Shown one piece after another: positions 45,881-55,977 of a DNA stretch of 64,000 nucleotides. Position 1 is the stretch's first letter. Each line of letters starts with the position of its first letter. The DNA comes from Site-B1 sp963722665 (GTDB lineage: Bacteria; Bacteroidota; Bacteroidia; Flavobacteriales; Flavobacteriaceae), in the NCBI GenBank assembly GCA_963722665.1, contig CAVRNW010000039.1, forward strand, positions 62,001-126,000, in the 5' to 3' direction. The notes under the pieces were generated by a model. That model did no database searches and was not told the origin of the DNA. It saw nothing but the letters and a program-made list of their open reading frames with translations. The translations under genes were made by a program, and so were the position numbers.

Positions 45881-46759
45881 CTATCCTCTTATTCTCATTC
45901 TATGTTCTCCTCCCCCACGGTTTCTTCCTCCATACATATCACGCATTTCTTCCATTTTCTTTTTCATGATATCATTATATTCCTGTCTAGAGACCTCCTT
46001 TCCCTTGGATGGGATTTTAAGTTCTTCTTTTACTTCCGGATTTAAAACAATTTTAGAACATAAAATAGTTGTTCTGTCAGAATTAACTTCCAGGATCAAT
46101 CCAGGTAAACCATGATATTCGCCTGGCCCCTGACTAACAGGAATTTGAGGCGTGTACCATGCTGTAACAGTAACTTCTTTTGGCACTTCTATTTCATCGA
46201 TTGGGTTTTTAACAGTTGTAGTATCCTTCTCCTTTTCATCAGTATCCCTGTCTCTTCTTCTCATGCTTCTAAAATCAAACTCATCTACTTTTTTAACAGC
46301 TGTTGCCTTATAACATAAATAGTTGCCAATCTGTTTGGTATCCCCTGACATTTTCCATTCCAATTTGGGTAAAGTATCACTAATTAAAAATTGCTTACCA
46401 AAGAATTCCTGTTCCTGCAATAATTTACCGTCTTTAACATTTTTGTATTGCAGTCCACCGGCAAAACTTCCCATCATTCTGAATCCACCTCCTTGGCCCC
46501 CTGGAGCCTCTAATTTCTCTTCTTCCTTGTAGGTTGATTCACTTTTATTGAAGGTTAGTATAAAGGTCTTTTCAAACATGTTTTTCATGCGTTCGGCTAT
46601 CCGTTTTTTCATTTCTTCATTCATTTCTCTACCTCCAAAATCCATATCCATTGTTGTCTTACTCTCGTAATAGGCTTTTCCCTGAAAATCATTCTGAGCA
46701 GAGGCCACAGAAATAAACAAAAAGAACAGGATTGAGCAATAATTAATTAGTGTTTTCAT
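45881..46759 (-). CDS. GLPGLI family secreted protein
   Basis: A 292-residue protein with signal peptide (LINYCSILFFLFISVASA|Q) and the defining motif GPGEYHGLPGLILEV. The middle has KLEWKMSGDTKQIGNYLCYKA, typical of the family. A Met/Arg/Gly-rich tail (MYGGRNRGGGEHRMRIRG) closes it. It is upstream of and probably cotranscribed with the barrel gene. Function of the family is unknown; a periplasmic partner of TonB-type barrels is a reasonable guess. Confidence 0.88.
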   Translation of the reverse strand: MKTLINYCSILFFLFISVASAQNDFQGKAYYESKTTMDMDFGGREMNEEMKKRIAERMKNMFEKTFILTFNKSESTYKEEEKLEAPGGQGGGFRMMGSFAGGLQYKNVKDGKLLQEQEFFGKQFLISDTLPKLEWKMSGDTKQIGNYLCYKATAVKKVDEFDFRSMRRRDRDTDEKEKDTTTVKNPIDEIEVPKEVTVTAWYTPQIPVSQGPGEYHGLPGLILEVNSDRTTILCSKIVLNPEVKEELKIPSKGKEVSRQEYNDIMKKKMEEMRDMYGGRNRGGGEHRMRIRG

Positions 46760-46864
46760 TATGAATAAGTATCGTTTATAAATTCAAAAGTAAACTTAAT
46801 GATCATATAGTCTATTAAAATTAACATAATTATTTATTCGACTTTATTTTCGTAATTTGCTGAT

Positions 46865-47641
46865 ATGAAATACTTTTTTTGCATCTTATTTCTTCTTTGT
46901 TTTTCTCAAACAAAACCGGTGGTAGAAACTACATTTCTTAGTAAGACTCCAGTTAAGGACAAAAGTTTAATCGGTATGGATAATTTCAACTCATCCTATT
47001 TCTTGGTTAACAACTCACTTATCAAAAAAACATCTGATCGGGATCTCAATTATAATAATTTACAATTGGGAACTATTGAATCCATCAATACTTTTAATCC
47101 GTTAAAGATCAATGTATTTTATAAGGATTTTAATTCGGTTGTCATCTTGGATAATCGGTTAGCCGAAATTTATAAAATTGATTTTAATACCAATAAATCA
47201 TATAAGAATGTATCTCTTATCTCCACCGGATATGACAATACTATTTGGATCTTCAATCAGGATACTCAGCAACTGGAACTTTTTGATTATAAATCTAATA
47301 CCATAAAAACGCGTACCTTGCCTGTAGAATCTGATGTGCTGGATCTAAAAAGCAATTTTAACTACTGCTGGCTATTGACCAAAGACTATGTATACAAATT
47401 CAATTATTTTGGAACTAATATTTTAAAATTAAAGAATGAGGAATTTACAAGTTTATACAATATAAATGAAAACTTGCTACTGCAAAAAGACAACAAATTA
47501 TTTTTTTTAAAAAATAATTCATCTCAGCCAGTAGAAATTCAACTGCCAAAATTGTTAATAAATGCATTTTTTGTAAACAACGAAACCTTGTATATTTACG
47601 ACGACGAATTTCTTTATAAATACCAATTAAAAATAAATTAA
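46865..47641 (+). CDS. Secreted protein of unknown function, possible beta-propeller
   Basis: A 258-residue protein with a short signal peptide (KYFFCILFLLCFSQT). Repeated units of about 40 residues, each with hydrophobic strands and W/Y at similar places (NTIWIFNQDTQQLELFDY, NYCWLLTKDYVYKFNYF), suggest a small beta-propeller. It is 2 bases upstream of the deoxynucleoside kinase gene, an arrangement I associate with flavobacteria. No catalytic motif is seen. Confidence 0.72.
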   Translation: MKYFFCILFLLCFSQTKPVVETTFLSKTPVKDKSLIGMDNFNSSYFLVNNSLIKKTSDRDLNYNNLQLGTIESINTFNPLKINVFYKDFNSVVILDNRLAEIYKIDFNTNKSYKNVSLISTGYDNTIWIFNQDTQQLELFDYKSNTIKTRTLPVESDVLDLKSNFNYCWLLTKDYVYKFNYFGTNILKLKNEEFTSLYNINENLLLQKDNKLFFLKNNSSQPVEIQLPKLLINAFFVNNETLYIYDDEFLYKYQLKIN

Positions 47642-47643
47642 CT

Positions 47644-48261
47644 ATGCATGTTGCAGTTGCAGGAAACATTGGCGCAGGAAAGACAACACTAACAAAACTT
47701 CTGGCAAAGCACTTTAGGTGGGAATCACAATTAGAGGATGTCGTGGACAATCCTTACTTGGATGATTTCTATAATCAGATGGAGCGATGGAGTTTCAATT
47801 TACAAGTATATTTCTTAAATAGTCGGTTTCGGCAAGTTTTGCAAATAAGAAAAAGCGGTAAAGAGATCATTCAAGACAGAACTATTTATGAAGATGCTCA
47901 TATTTTTGCTCCCAATCTGCACGCTATGGGATTAATGACGAACAGGGATTTTGAGAATTATAAATCTTTATTTGACTTGATGGAATCTTTGGTTCAAGGT
48001 CCAGATTTACTAATTTATCTTAGAAGTTCAATTCCGAATTTAGTAGAACAAATTCATAAACGTGGACGAGAATATGAAAATTCGATTAGTATTGATTATT
48101 TAAGCCGATTGAACGAACGTTATGAAGCCTGGATCCATGGCTACGATAAAGGGAATTTATTAATAATTGATGTAGACGAATTAGATTTTGTGGCCAACCC
48201 TGAAGATCTTGGAAGTATTATCAATAAGATTGATGCTGAAATTTTCGGATTGTTCAAATAA
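47644..48261 (+). CDS. Deoxynucleoside kinase
   Basis: A 205-residue kinase of the dNK/dCK/dGK family, salvaging deoxynucleosides. P-loop VAVAGNIGAGKTTLTKLLA; QDRTIYEDAHIFA is the E-R-S/DRS-like catalytic loop; the lid is KRGREYENSISIDYL. Substrate specificity cannot be read. A nucleoside transporter gene is 14 kb downstream but not linked. Confidence 0.9.
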   Translation: MHVAVAGNIGAGKTTLTKLLAKHFRWESQLEDVVDNPYLDDFYNQMERWSFNLQVYFLNSRFRQVLQIRKSGKEIIQDRTIYEDAHIFAPNLHAMGLMTNRDFENYKSLFDLMESLVQGPDLLIYLRSSIPNLVEQIHKRGREYENSISIDYLSRLNERYEAWIHGYDKGNLLIIDVDELDFVANPEDLGSIINKIDAEIFGLFK

Positions 48262-48278
48262 CACTTAAAAGCATAAAT

Positions 48279-48308
48279 AAAAAACCACGCAAATTGCGTG
48301 GTTTTTTT
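48279..48308. terminator. Bidirectional terminator between dNK and hppA
   Basis: AAAAAACCACGCA / TGCGTGGTTTTTT with a 3-base loop, flanked by A- and T-tracts; it serves convergent genes. Confidence 0.85.
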
Positions 48309-48326
48309 ATTTGTAAAAGTGACTGA

Positions 48327-50786
48327 TTATTCATCAACTTCTTCAACTTCTTTTATAATTTTCTTGGTCTTAATTTTTACATTGCCATCTTTAGACTTAT
48401 ACGCTTCCAGTTTCGCCTCAACCTCTTCCATGGTTCCTTCAAAAACTTCCTCTTTAGTTACCTTTTCACCATTTTCTGTTGTAGTAGTTGTAACTATTGC
48501 TTTTGCGGTACCATCATCATTTTTCTGAACATCAACTTTTACTTCTTTTTCCATTTCCTTCGCTCCATCCATAAACATAACATCCTCTCCTTCTATTATA
48601 TGTTCCTCCCCATCTTCATCAACCCAAACTTGTATATTTTCTGTTACAGCCATAGTTCCTGAAGCATCCAGTGCTATACTTGGTGCTATAACCAAAGCCA
48701 CCACAGACATCAACTTTAATAAGATATTCAATGATGGTCCAGAGGTGTCTTTAAAAGGATCTCCAACGGTATCTCCAACTACGGCAGCTTTATGAGCAGG
48801 AGTTCCTTTGCCACCTTTTTCTTCTATCATTTTTTTAGCATTATCCCAAGCCCCACCAGCATTAGATTGGAAGATGGCCATTAAAACACCTGCAGTCGTA
48901 ACTCCTGCTAATAAACCTCCCAGCATTTCTGCTCCACCGATAAACCCAGTTGCTACTGGCACCGCTAAAGCTAAAAGACCAGGGAAAACCATTTCCTTTA
49001 AAGAAGCATTTGTTGATATTTCTACACATTTTTCATATTCAGCATAGCCATCTGCCGCATCAAATATTTTTCTATCTGCTGCAGTAGCTTTTGACATGTC
49101 TGAATCATATTTTCTCATAATTTCTAAAGCAGCTTTTAATTGAGGTATATCCTTAAACTGACGTCTAACCTCTTCTATCATCGCCATAGCTGCACGACCT
49201 ACTGCTTTCATTGATAAGGCTGAAAATACAAATGGTAGCATTCCTCCTATTAATAATCCCGCCATAATAACTGGTTGAGACACGTCAATAGCCGTTACAT
49301 TTGCTGTTTTCATAAAAGCAGCAAATAGAGCAAGCGCTGTTAAGGCAGCAGATGCAATAGCAAACCCTTTCCCAATTGCAGCAGTTGTATTTCCTACAGC
49401 GTCCAATTTATCGGTACGTTTACGAACTTCTTTTGGTAACTCAGCCATTTCGGCAATTCCACCGGCATTATCAGAAATTGGTCCATAAGCATCAACAGCT
49501 AATTGAATTCCTGTGTTTGCCAACATTCCAACTGCCGCTATAGCAATACCATATAATCCTGCAAAATAATGCGATAAAATAATGGCTGTTGCTATCAATA
49601 AAATTGGAATTGCAGTAGACATCATACCTACACCTAATCCTGCAATTATATTTGTTGCAGAACCAGTCTCAGATTGCCTTACAATAGATGTTACAGGTTT
49701 TGAGCCTGTGCCTGTATAATATTCAGTTACTTTTCCAACAAAAAAGCCAGCTATTAATCCGACAACAGTTGCCATAAACACACCCCAGGATCCAAAAGGT
49801 AACCCTTCAACACTCTCAGGGATCATAGCATTAATTAAAAAATAAGATGCAATGATCATTAAGGCTCCAGAACCAAACTCTCCTAAACTAAGAGCTTTAT
49901 GAGGGCTTCCACCTTCTTTAACTCTAACCAAAAAGGTTCCTATTATAGACATTACAATTCCTGTTGCAGCTAAAACCAGTGGTAAATAAACTGCTCCAAG
50001 GCCATCAAAGTCAGGAGTTATAATCAAAGCTCCTAAAACCATAGTACCAATAATTGAACCTACAAAAGACTCGAATAAATCTGCTCCCATTCCGGCAACG
50101 TCTCCTACATTATCTCCTACATTATCGGCAATTGTTGCAGGATTCAAAGGATGGTCTTCAGGAATCCCCGCTTCTACCTTACCCACGAGGTCAGCACCAA
50201 CATCAGCTGCTTTGGTATAAATTCCTCCACCTACTCGAGCAAATAATGCAATTGATGATGCTCCAAGTGAGAATCCGGAAAGCACATTTAGTACCATTTT
50301 AATATTTTCATCCGGCCACATGTTTTGATAGATCATAAAAAGTCCACTCAATCCCAAAACGCCAAGACCAACTACACCCATCCCCATTACCGACCCACCT
50401 GCAAAAGCCACTTCCAACGCTTTACCAAGTGAAGTTCTTGCTGCCTGAGTTGTTCTTACATTGGCTTTAGTAGCAACTCGCATACCTATAAATCCAGCTA
50501 ATGCAGAACATATTGCCCCAACAATAAATGATACTGCAACCATTCCGTGTGAACCTACCTCAGAATTTCCTTTAAAAAATAATAAGACGGCAACAGCAGC
50601 CACAAAAATTGCTAAAATTTTATATTCAGCTTTTAAGAATGACATAGCTCCATCAGCAATATACTTTGCAATGTTTGTCATTTTTTCATTGCCAGCATCT
50701 TGCTTTGAAACCCAGATATTTTTTATCCATACAAACAATAAAGCTAGAACTCCAAATGCAGGTAAAAGTGTTACAAATAATTCCAT
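48327..50786 (-). CDS. hppA: Membrane-bound ion-pumping pyrophosphatase with an acidic C-terminal extension
   Basis: An integral-membrane pyrophosphatase (819 aa, about 16 helices) coupling PPi hydrolysis to H+ or Na+ transport. Key motifs: GGGIYTKAADVGADLVGKVE, DNVGDNVGDVAGMGADLFES, and the C-terminal DNAKKMIEE ... GDTVGDPFKDTSGPSLNILL. The A in NTTAAIGKGFAI indicates a K+-dependent type. After the last helix (about residue 715) an extra tail of about 100 residues follows, acidic and lysine-rich (EMEKEVKVDVQKND, TTTTTENGEKVTKEE). Family members normally end soon after the last helix. A soluble pyrophosphatase gene lies upstream, 120 bases away. Confidence 0.93.
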   Translation of the reverse strand: MELFVTLLPAFGVLALLFVWIKNIWVSKQDAGNEKMTNIAKYIADGAMSFLKAEYKILAIFVAAVAVLLFFKGNSEVGSHGMVAVSFIVGAICSALAGFIGMRVATKANVRTTQAARTSLGKALEVAFAGGSVMGMGVVGLGVLGLSGLFMIYQNMWPDENIKMVLNVLSGFSLGASSIALFARVGGGIYTKAADVGADLVGKVEAGIPEDHPLNPATIADNVGDNVGDVAGMGADLFESFVGSIIGTMVLGALIITPDFDGLGAVYLPLVLAATGIVMSIIGTFLVRVKEGGSPHKALSLGEFGSGALMIIASYFLINAMIPESVEGLPFGSWGVFMATVVGLIAGFFVGKVTEYYTGTGSKPVTSIVRQSETGSATNIIAGLGVGMMSTAIPILLIATAIILSHYFAGLYGIAIAAVGMLANTGIQLAVDAYGPISDNAGGIAEMAELPKEVRKRTDKLDAVGNTTAAIGKGFAIASAALTALALFAAFMKTANVTAIDVSQPVIMAGLLIGGMLPFVFSALSMKAVGRAAMAMIEEVRRQFKDIPQLKAALEIMRKYDSDMSKATAADRKIFDAADGYAEYEKCVEISTNASLKEMVFPGLLALAVPVATGFIGGAEMLGGLLAGVTTAGVLMAIFQSNAGGAWDNAKKMIEEKGGKGTPAHKAAVVGDTVGDPFKDTSGPSLNILLKLMSVVALVIAPSIALDASGTMAVTENIQVWVDEDGEEHIIEGEDVMFMDGAKEMEKEVKVDVQKNDDGTAKAIVTTTTTENGEKVTKEEVFEGTMEEVEAKLEAYKSKDGNVKIKTKKIIKEVEEVDE

Positions 50787-50852
50787 ATTAAATTGATAAA
50801 TTGTTAGTTAATTTAAATTTTTAATCGACTAAAAGTAATAAATTATAAGAGA

Positions 50853-50885
50853 TAAAAAAAACCCTCATATGATTATAAAAGGGTT
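50853..50885 (-). terminator. Terminator of ppa
   Basis: In minus-strand sense AACCCT-loop-AGGGTT followed by TTTTTT, 25 bases after the ppa stop and before hppA, which therefore probably has its own promoter. Confidence 0.75.
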
Positions 50886-50910
50886 CTTAATTTTCCATCT
50901 CTAAATTTAA

Positions 50911-51438
50911 TTAAATTGTGAATGTTCTCTTCTTTTTATGGTCGCTTTCTTCATAACGCTCAGTAGATTTAGCAACAATCTCTAATGCCTCATCCCTATT
51001 TCCCCAGCCTCCTACATCGACCTTCTTTTTTTCTAAATCTTTATACACCTGAAAGAAATGCTCTATTTCCTTTACTTGATGAGGGTTCATATCTGATATA
51101 TCATTTAATTGATTCCAGATTGGATCTGAAGTAGGAACACAAATAATTTTCTCATCCGGACCTTTTTCATCTGTCATATGAAAAACACCTATAGGTTTTA
51201 CTTCCATAACACACATTGGAAAAGTAGGTTCGCTTCCTAAAACCAATACATCTAAAGGATCCTTATCTAATGCCAGGGTTTCTGGTATAAAGCCATAATC
51301 TCCGGGATACATCATAGATGAAAACAACATCCTGTCAAAACGTATTTTATGAAGTGTGAAATCATATTCATATTTATTTCGGCTTCCTTTAGGAATTTCA
51401 ATTAACACATCAAATGTTCTAAACTTATTTTTACTCAT
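50911..51438 (-). CDS. ppa: Inorganic pyrophosphatase (soluble, family I)
   Basis: A 175-residue cytosolic enzyme. Motifs: IEIPKGSRNKYEYD, YPGDYGFIPETLALDKDPLDVLVLG (metal-binding D-x-D-P-x-D), and KKKVDVGGWGNRDEALEIV. Its presence next to hppA gives two ways of removing PPi. Confidence 0.94.
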   Translation of the reverse strand: MSKNKFRTFDVLIEIPKGSRNKYEYDFTLHKIRFDRMLFSSMMYPGDYGFIPETLALDKDPLDVLVLGSEPTFPMCVMEVKPIGVFHMTDEKGPDEKIICVPTSDPIWNQLNDISDMNPHQVKEIEHFFQVYKDLEKKKVDVGGWGNRDEALEIVAKSTERYEESDHKKKRTFTI

Positions 51439-51565
51439 ATTTATTCTAATTTAAGTGCTCAAAGATACTTAACTGAACACGTCTGAACAACTATTTACTG
51501 ACTTGACTTTTAAATAATTTGTATTCTAATTCAATTCATTATTTTTATAGACTAACTTAGATCTT

Positions 51566-52426
51566 ATGAATTACTTTAAAACCCTTATATTTTTTTTAAT
51601 AGTGTGTTTCATTGTTGGCTGTAAATCAAAAGATGATAAAGACTCCCAAATTGAAATTCCAGTAACCAATCAAAGTAAAATAATTAAAAAAATAGTTGAG
51701 TTAAAAGCATCTGGTTATGAGATTATTGATTACCACGCTCACTTGAAAGGCGGTCTAACCATGGAAGAATTATTGGATCATTCCAAAAAAACAGGAATTA
51801 AATATGGTGTAGCCTTTAATGCGGGTGTTGGATTTCCAATTACAAATGATTCTACACTTCTAGCAAATTATGAGCAATACAAGGATTACCCGGTTTATAT
51901 GGCAATGCAGGCAGAAGGAAGAGAATGGGTGAATATGTTCTCAAAAGAAAACATTAAAACTTTTGATTATGTTTTTACTGATGCTATGACCTGGACTGAT
52001 AAAAAAGGCAGGACGAATGCGCCTTTGGATGCCTGAAGAAGTTTTTATAGATGATAAAGATGATTTTATGGATCAGCTGGTTGATCAAATTATTGGTGTC
52101 ATGGAACAATGAACCAATTGATATTTATGTAAATTCCACTTTTTTACCCGATATACTTCAACCGGAATATGATATCTCTTTGGACCAAAGAACGTATGGA
52201 TAAAGTAATTGAAGCGGCAGCCAACAATAATATTGCAATTGAGATCAATGCACGTTATAAAATTCCATCCGCAACTTTTATAAAAAGGGCAAAAGCTGCC
52301 GGAGTAAGATTTAGTATGGGAACGAATAATGTGGATAAAGATCTTGGCACTTTAGCTTATGCTATTGAAATGATTGAAGTTTGCGGACTGGAACCTAATG
52401 ACTTTTTTAAGCCGACCAATAAATAG
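51566..52426 (+). CDS. Lipoprotein with amidohydrolase/PHP-like domain, three +1 frameshifts
   Basis: After repair a 285-residue lipoprotein: signal ending IVGC (lipobox Cys about residue 18), then YEIIDYHAHLKGGLTMEELL, whose H-x-H recalls metal-dependent hydrolases of the amidohydrolase or PHP type. C-terminal AIEINARYKIPSATFIKRAK and FSMGTNNVDKDLGTLAYAIE look like the late barrel strands. Extra bases near 52020 (TN|RLWMPEE), 52107 (VME|NEPIDIYVN) and 52176 (YDI|LWTKERMD) break it. Lipid anchoring suggests a periplasmic location. Substrate unknown. It is 52 bases before the methyltransferase gene and may belong to the same unit. Confidence 0.75.
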
Positions 52427-52478
52427 ACAAAAATATAATACGTAACTTTCAAAAAATCAGTTGAATATTGACTAAAAA

Positions 52479-53384
52479 ATGGCAGAAAAAAAAGATTTAG
52501 ATTTTACGTATTCAACCATCGACGAAATTTTCCGTTTGAGCATGGGAGAAACAGGTGATTACAGCGGTGCAAAATATGATGGCGATTTTTCAATGTCCCT
52601 GGAGGAAGCTCAAAAAGCAAAACACAAATTTATAGCCGATAGTCTTAATATTAAAAAAGGCAGTAAAGTTCTTGATATGGCCTGTGGCTGGGCACCTTTT
52701 ACGAGATATATTGTTCAGGAAAGAGAAGCCTCAAGTATTGGCTTGACCTTATCACAAGGACAAGCAGACGCATGCCGGAAAAATGGGTTTAATGTTTTGG
52801 TAAAAGATTGTCGCACTGTTAAACCAAAAGACTATGGAATGTTTGATGCCATTACATGTATTGGTGGATTAGAACATTTTTGTTCAGTCGAAGAATGGAA
52901 GGAGGGCAAACAGGAGAAAGTTTATGCAGATTTTTTCCAAACCTTGTATGACCTTTTGCCCAGTGGAGGTCGCTTTTACATGCAAACCATGACTTTCAGT
53001 AAAAACATGGTTGATTTTGAAGATTTGGATGTCAATGCCGAGAAGGGATCCACAGCTTATATTATGGCCTTAATGGTTAAACAATTTCCTGGCTCATGGC
53101 TTCCTTATGGCCCTGAAATGGTCATACGAAATGCGGAACCTCATTTTAAATTAATTTCTCAAAGTAGTGGTAGATTAGATTATATTGAGACTATTGGTCA
53201 ATGGAGAAAAAAGTTTAGAAAGTTTAATCTAAAAAAGTATTGGTTGTACCTATCTCTTATTCCAAGATATATTTTTGATAGGGAATTCAGACATCTTGTA
53301 GCTATCTTTAAGGTAAGCCCTAACAGGGTTTGTTTTGAAAATGAAGTCATGGATCATTATCGTTTAGTCTTTGAAAAAAAATAG
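52479..53384 (+). CDS. SAM methyltransferase of the cyclopropane-fatty-acid synthase family
   Basis: A 301-residue class I methyltransferase. The SAM motif is KVLDMACGWAPFTRYI, in place of the usual LDIGCGWG of CFA synthases; then GLTLSQGQADACR (like the CFA TLSxxQ motif), CIGGLEHFC (the E/H pair of the bicarbonate site region) and GGRFYMQTMTFSKNM. The CFA N-terminal lipid-binding domain is much reduced. The neighbours are a fatty-acid desaturase and a flavoprotein reductase, so the substrate is likely an unsaturated lipid. Product (cyclopropane, methylene or methyl branch) is not determined. Confidence 0.82.
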   Translation: MAEKKDLDFTYSTIDEIFRLSMGETGDYSGAKYDGDFSMSLEEAQKAKHKFIADSLNIKKGSKVLDMACGWAPFTRYIVQEREASSIGLTLSQGQADACRKNGFNVLVKDCRTVKPKDYGMFDAITCIGGLEHFCSVEEWKEGKQEKVYADFFQTLYDLLPSGGRFYMQTMTFSKNMVDFEDLDVNAEKGSTAYIMALMVKQFPGSWLPYGPEMVIRNAEPHFKLISQSSGRLDYIETIGQWRKKFRKFNLKKYWLYLSLIPRYIFDREFRHLVAIFKVSPNRVCFENEVMDHYRLVFEKK

Positions 53385-53532
53385 AAATTGTAGGTAGCAA
53401 CTAACAATTAAACCTCATAATCGGCTATGTCTTAACAATTTAAGCTACCTTTGCAAAGTTAAATAACTAGGAATCTTTCTTTTTTTTAATCTTTTTTCCT
53501 TTATTAGATTGTTTGATCTCCCCGGTATTTTA

Positions 53533-54658
53533 ATGACTATTACGCATTAAAATTTTTATTAATCAAAACATAGATCAAATCGAACATCCAAAATTTTCAA
53601 AAGAAGCAGGTCTTGCATTTTCCAAAACTTTAAGAAAAAAAGTTAGATTTTATTTCAAAACTAATAAGCTTGACAGACATGCTAACACCAGTATGGTAGC
53701 TAAGACCGTTTTAATGCTTAGCATATTTTTTCTTCCGTTAATTATTATAAATACAGGAATTATAACAATCCCATGGGTTCTTTTTTTGTTGTATATAACA
53801 AGTGGTCTTGGTATGGCCGGAATTGGCATGGGTGTTGCCCATGATGCGGTTCATGGATCATACTCAAGCAATCAAAAGATCAATAAGGTTATAGGTTATA
53901 CCTTCAATCTCATTGGAGCAAATGCTACAGTTTGGAGAATTCAACATAATATACTACATCATACTTTTACAAATATTGAACATTCTGATGATGATATTAA
54001 TGCGCCATTTTTTCTTCGATTTTCTCCACATGCAAAAAAATATTGGACTCACCAGTTTCAGCATATCTATATCTGGTTTTTTTATTGTTTGGCTACAATA
54101 TCATGGATCACAACAAAAGACTTTGTTAGGATAAACCGCTATCATAAAATGGGTTTTTTAAGTGAGAAAAATGAATTCCGAAATGCCCTTTTTAGTATTA
54201 CAGGGTGGAAATTGTTATACTATTCATATGCACTAATTTTACCATTGTTTATGGTTGACTTACCATGGTGGATCATTGTACTTGCATTTTTAAGTATGCA
54301 TTTTGTTACCGGACTTTTAATAAGCATTGTATTTCAGGTTGCTCACATTACACCTAGCTCCGAATTTCCTTTACCTGATGAAAACGGACTTATTGCGGGA
54401 GACTGGTATACGCATCAATTTGCAACAACATGTAATTATGCGACAGGAAGTAAAATCTTTACTTGGCTCATTGGAGGGTTGAACTATCAAATTGAACACC
54501 ATTTATTACCCGGAGTTTGTCATGTACATTATAAGGAATTGTCGAAGATAGTGGTGGATACAGCCAAAGAATATGATATTCCCTATAATTCAAATAAAAC
54601 TTTCTTTTCAGCGATTTCTGCCCATACTAAAATGTTGCATCAATTAGGGGTTTCGTAA
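53533..54658 (+). CDS. Membrane fatty-acid desaturase, one +1 frameshift near the start
   Basis: A di-iron desaturase with the three histidine boxes GVAHDAVHGSY (HDxxH), WRIQHNILHHTFTN (HxxxHH) and NYQIEHHLLPGVCHVHY (QxxHH). Four membrane segments are seen. The open frame extends upstream past the ATG at 53693, with KTLRKKVRFYFKTNKLDRHA resembling the normal N-terminus. An extra T at 53547-53548 joins it to an ATG at 53533 (MTITH|KIFIN). The terminal histidine box without a fused cytochrome b5 indicates a front-end-type or delta-6-like desaturase. Product position unknown. Confidence 0.86.
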
Positions 54659-54896
54659 ATCATTCTATGTGCTTGTATAAATAAATACAAAATCACCAAT
54701 CAACTTCAATAATGATCTAATCCTGTAATTTCATGATTAATTAGATCTAAGAGTAGTTTTTTAATGGTTTTATGATAGTTGTCATAAAAAATTAATAGAA
54801 ATAAACCTACTTTAATATGTTTTCTTTGTTTATGTATAAATAATGCTGGAAGTAGAGATAAATGCTACTTCCTTTATAGAACACTAAGGCGAATAA

Positions 54897-55886
54897 ATGA
54901 TATTCTCAGAAGTTATTATTATTGGAGGAGGACCGGCAGGTTCCACTTGCGCTTGGAAATTAAAACAAGACAATAAGGAATGCATACTACTTGATTCGAA
55001 AATATTTCCAAGAACCAAATTATGCGCTGGATGGATAACTCCTAAAGTCATTGATCAACTTGAATTAGATGATTATCCATTCATACAACTTAATGCCAAT
55101 TATGTCAACTTCTTTGGCATTGATAAAAAACTAAAATCAAAATCCTATGCTATAAAGCGCTTCGAATTTGATGACTGGTTACTGAAAAGATCAGGTGTGG
55201 ATGTTTATCATCACAAGGTTAGAAATATAAAAAAGCAGGATGGATTTTATATTATAGATGATGTTTACAAATGTAAATATCTGGTAGGTGCAGGGGGAAC
55301 CCATTGCCCTGTTTATAATTCATTTTTCAGGGAGCTACAACCTAGAAATAAGAATCATGAAGTTTGCTGTTTGGAGGAAGAAATAAAATATGATTATGAG
55401 GAAAAAGCAAGCCGTTGCTGGTTTTATGAACATGATATTCAAGGTTATTCATGGTGCATTTCAAAAAATGATGGCTACTTGAATATAGGAGTTGGAGCAC
55501 TTTTCAAAGGTAAAAAAGTGAATATAAAAGAGCATTGGGATCATCTTGTTAAAAAACTCGATACACTTAACATTGTTAAAAACTATAAATTCAAACCCAA
55601 AGGTTATGTGTATCAAATAAGAGACCGTATAGTTCAATGTAGAATAGATAATGCTTTCATAATAGGAGATGCCGCAGGTTTGGCAACAACGGACCTCGGA
55701 GAAGGCATAGGGCCTGCAGTAGAGAGTGCAATGCGTGCAGCAGATTCGATCATTAATAAAACAAAATTTACATTGCATTCAATACATAAAAAAAGTGATC
55801 CAATTGCCATGGGTATAATGCTATTTCTATGGCGTATAGTTAACTTTTTTAAAATAAAAAGACTTTCAAAACTATCTTTTCGGTGA
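54897..55886 (+). CDS. FAD-dependent oxidoreductase, geranylgeranyl-reductase family
   Basis: A 329-residue flavoprotein. VIIIGGGPAGSTCAWKLKQD binds FAD; FPRTKLCAGWITPKV is the second family motif (with a Cys); NAFIIGDAAGLATTDLGEGI ending in ESAMRAAD is the third. This matches the geranylgeranyl/digeranylglycerophospholipid reductase group, which saturates lipid double bonds. It is shorter than the typical 370-400 residues and ends soon after IVNFFKIKRL, so the C-terminus may be lost or shifted. Its position after methyltransferase and desaturase suggests membrane-lipid modification. Confidence 0.78.
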   Translation: MIFSEVIIIGGGPAGSTCAWKLKQDNKECILLDSKIFPRTKLCAGWITPKVIDQLELDDYPFIQLNANYVNFFGIDKKLKSKSYAIKRFEFDDWLLKRSGVDVYHHKVRNIKKQDGFYIIDDVYKCKYLVGAGGTHCPVYNSFFRELQPRNKNHEVCCLEEEIKYDYEEKASRCWFYEHDIQGYSWCISKNDGYLNIGVGALFKGKKVNIKEHWDHLVKKLDTLNIVKNYKFKPKGYVYQIRDRIVQCRIDNAFIIGDAAGLATTDLGEGIGPAVESAMRAADSIINKTKFTLHSIHKKSDPIAMGIMLFLWRIVNFFKIKRLSKLSFR

Positions 55887-55977
55887 TATTTGCACATGCT
55901 AAAAAGCTACGATATTCAGGCAATGTTCAACTATTCCATTGAGTCGAAATAATAGATCAATCCTGAATTAAACAGGT

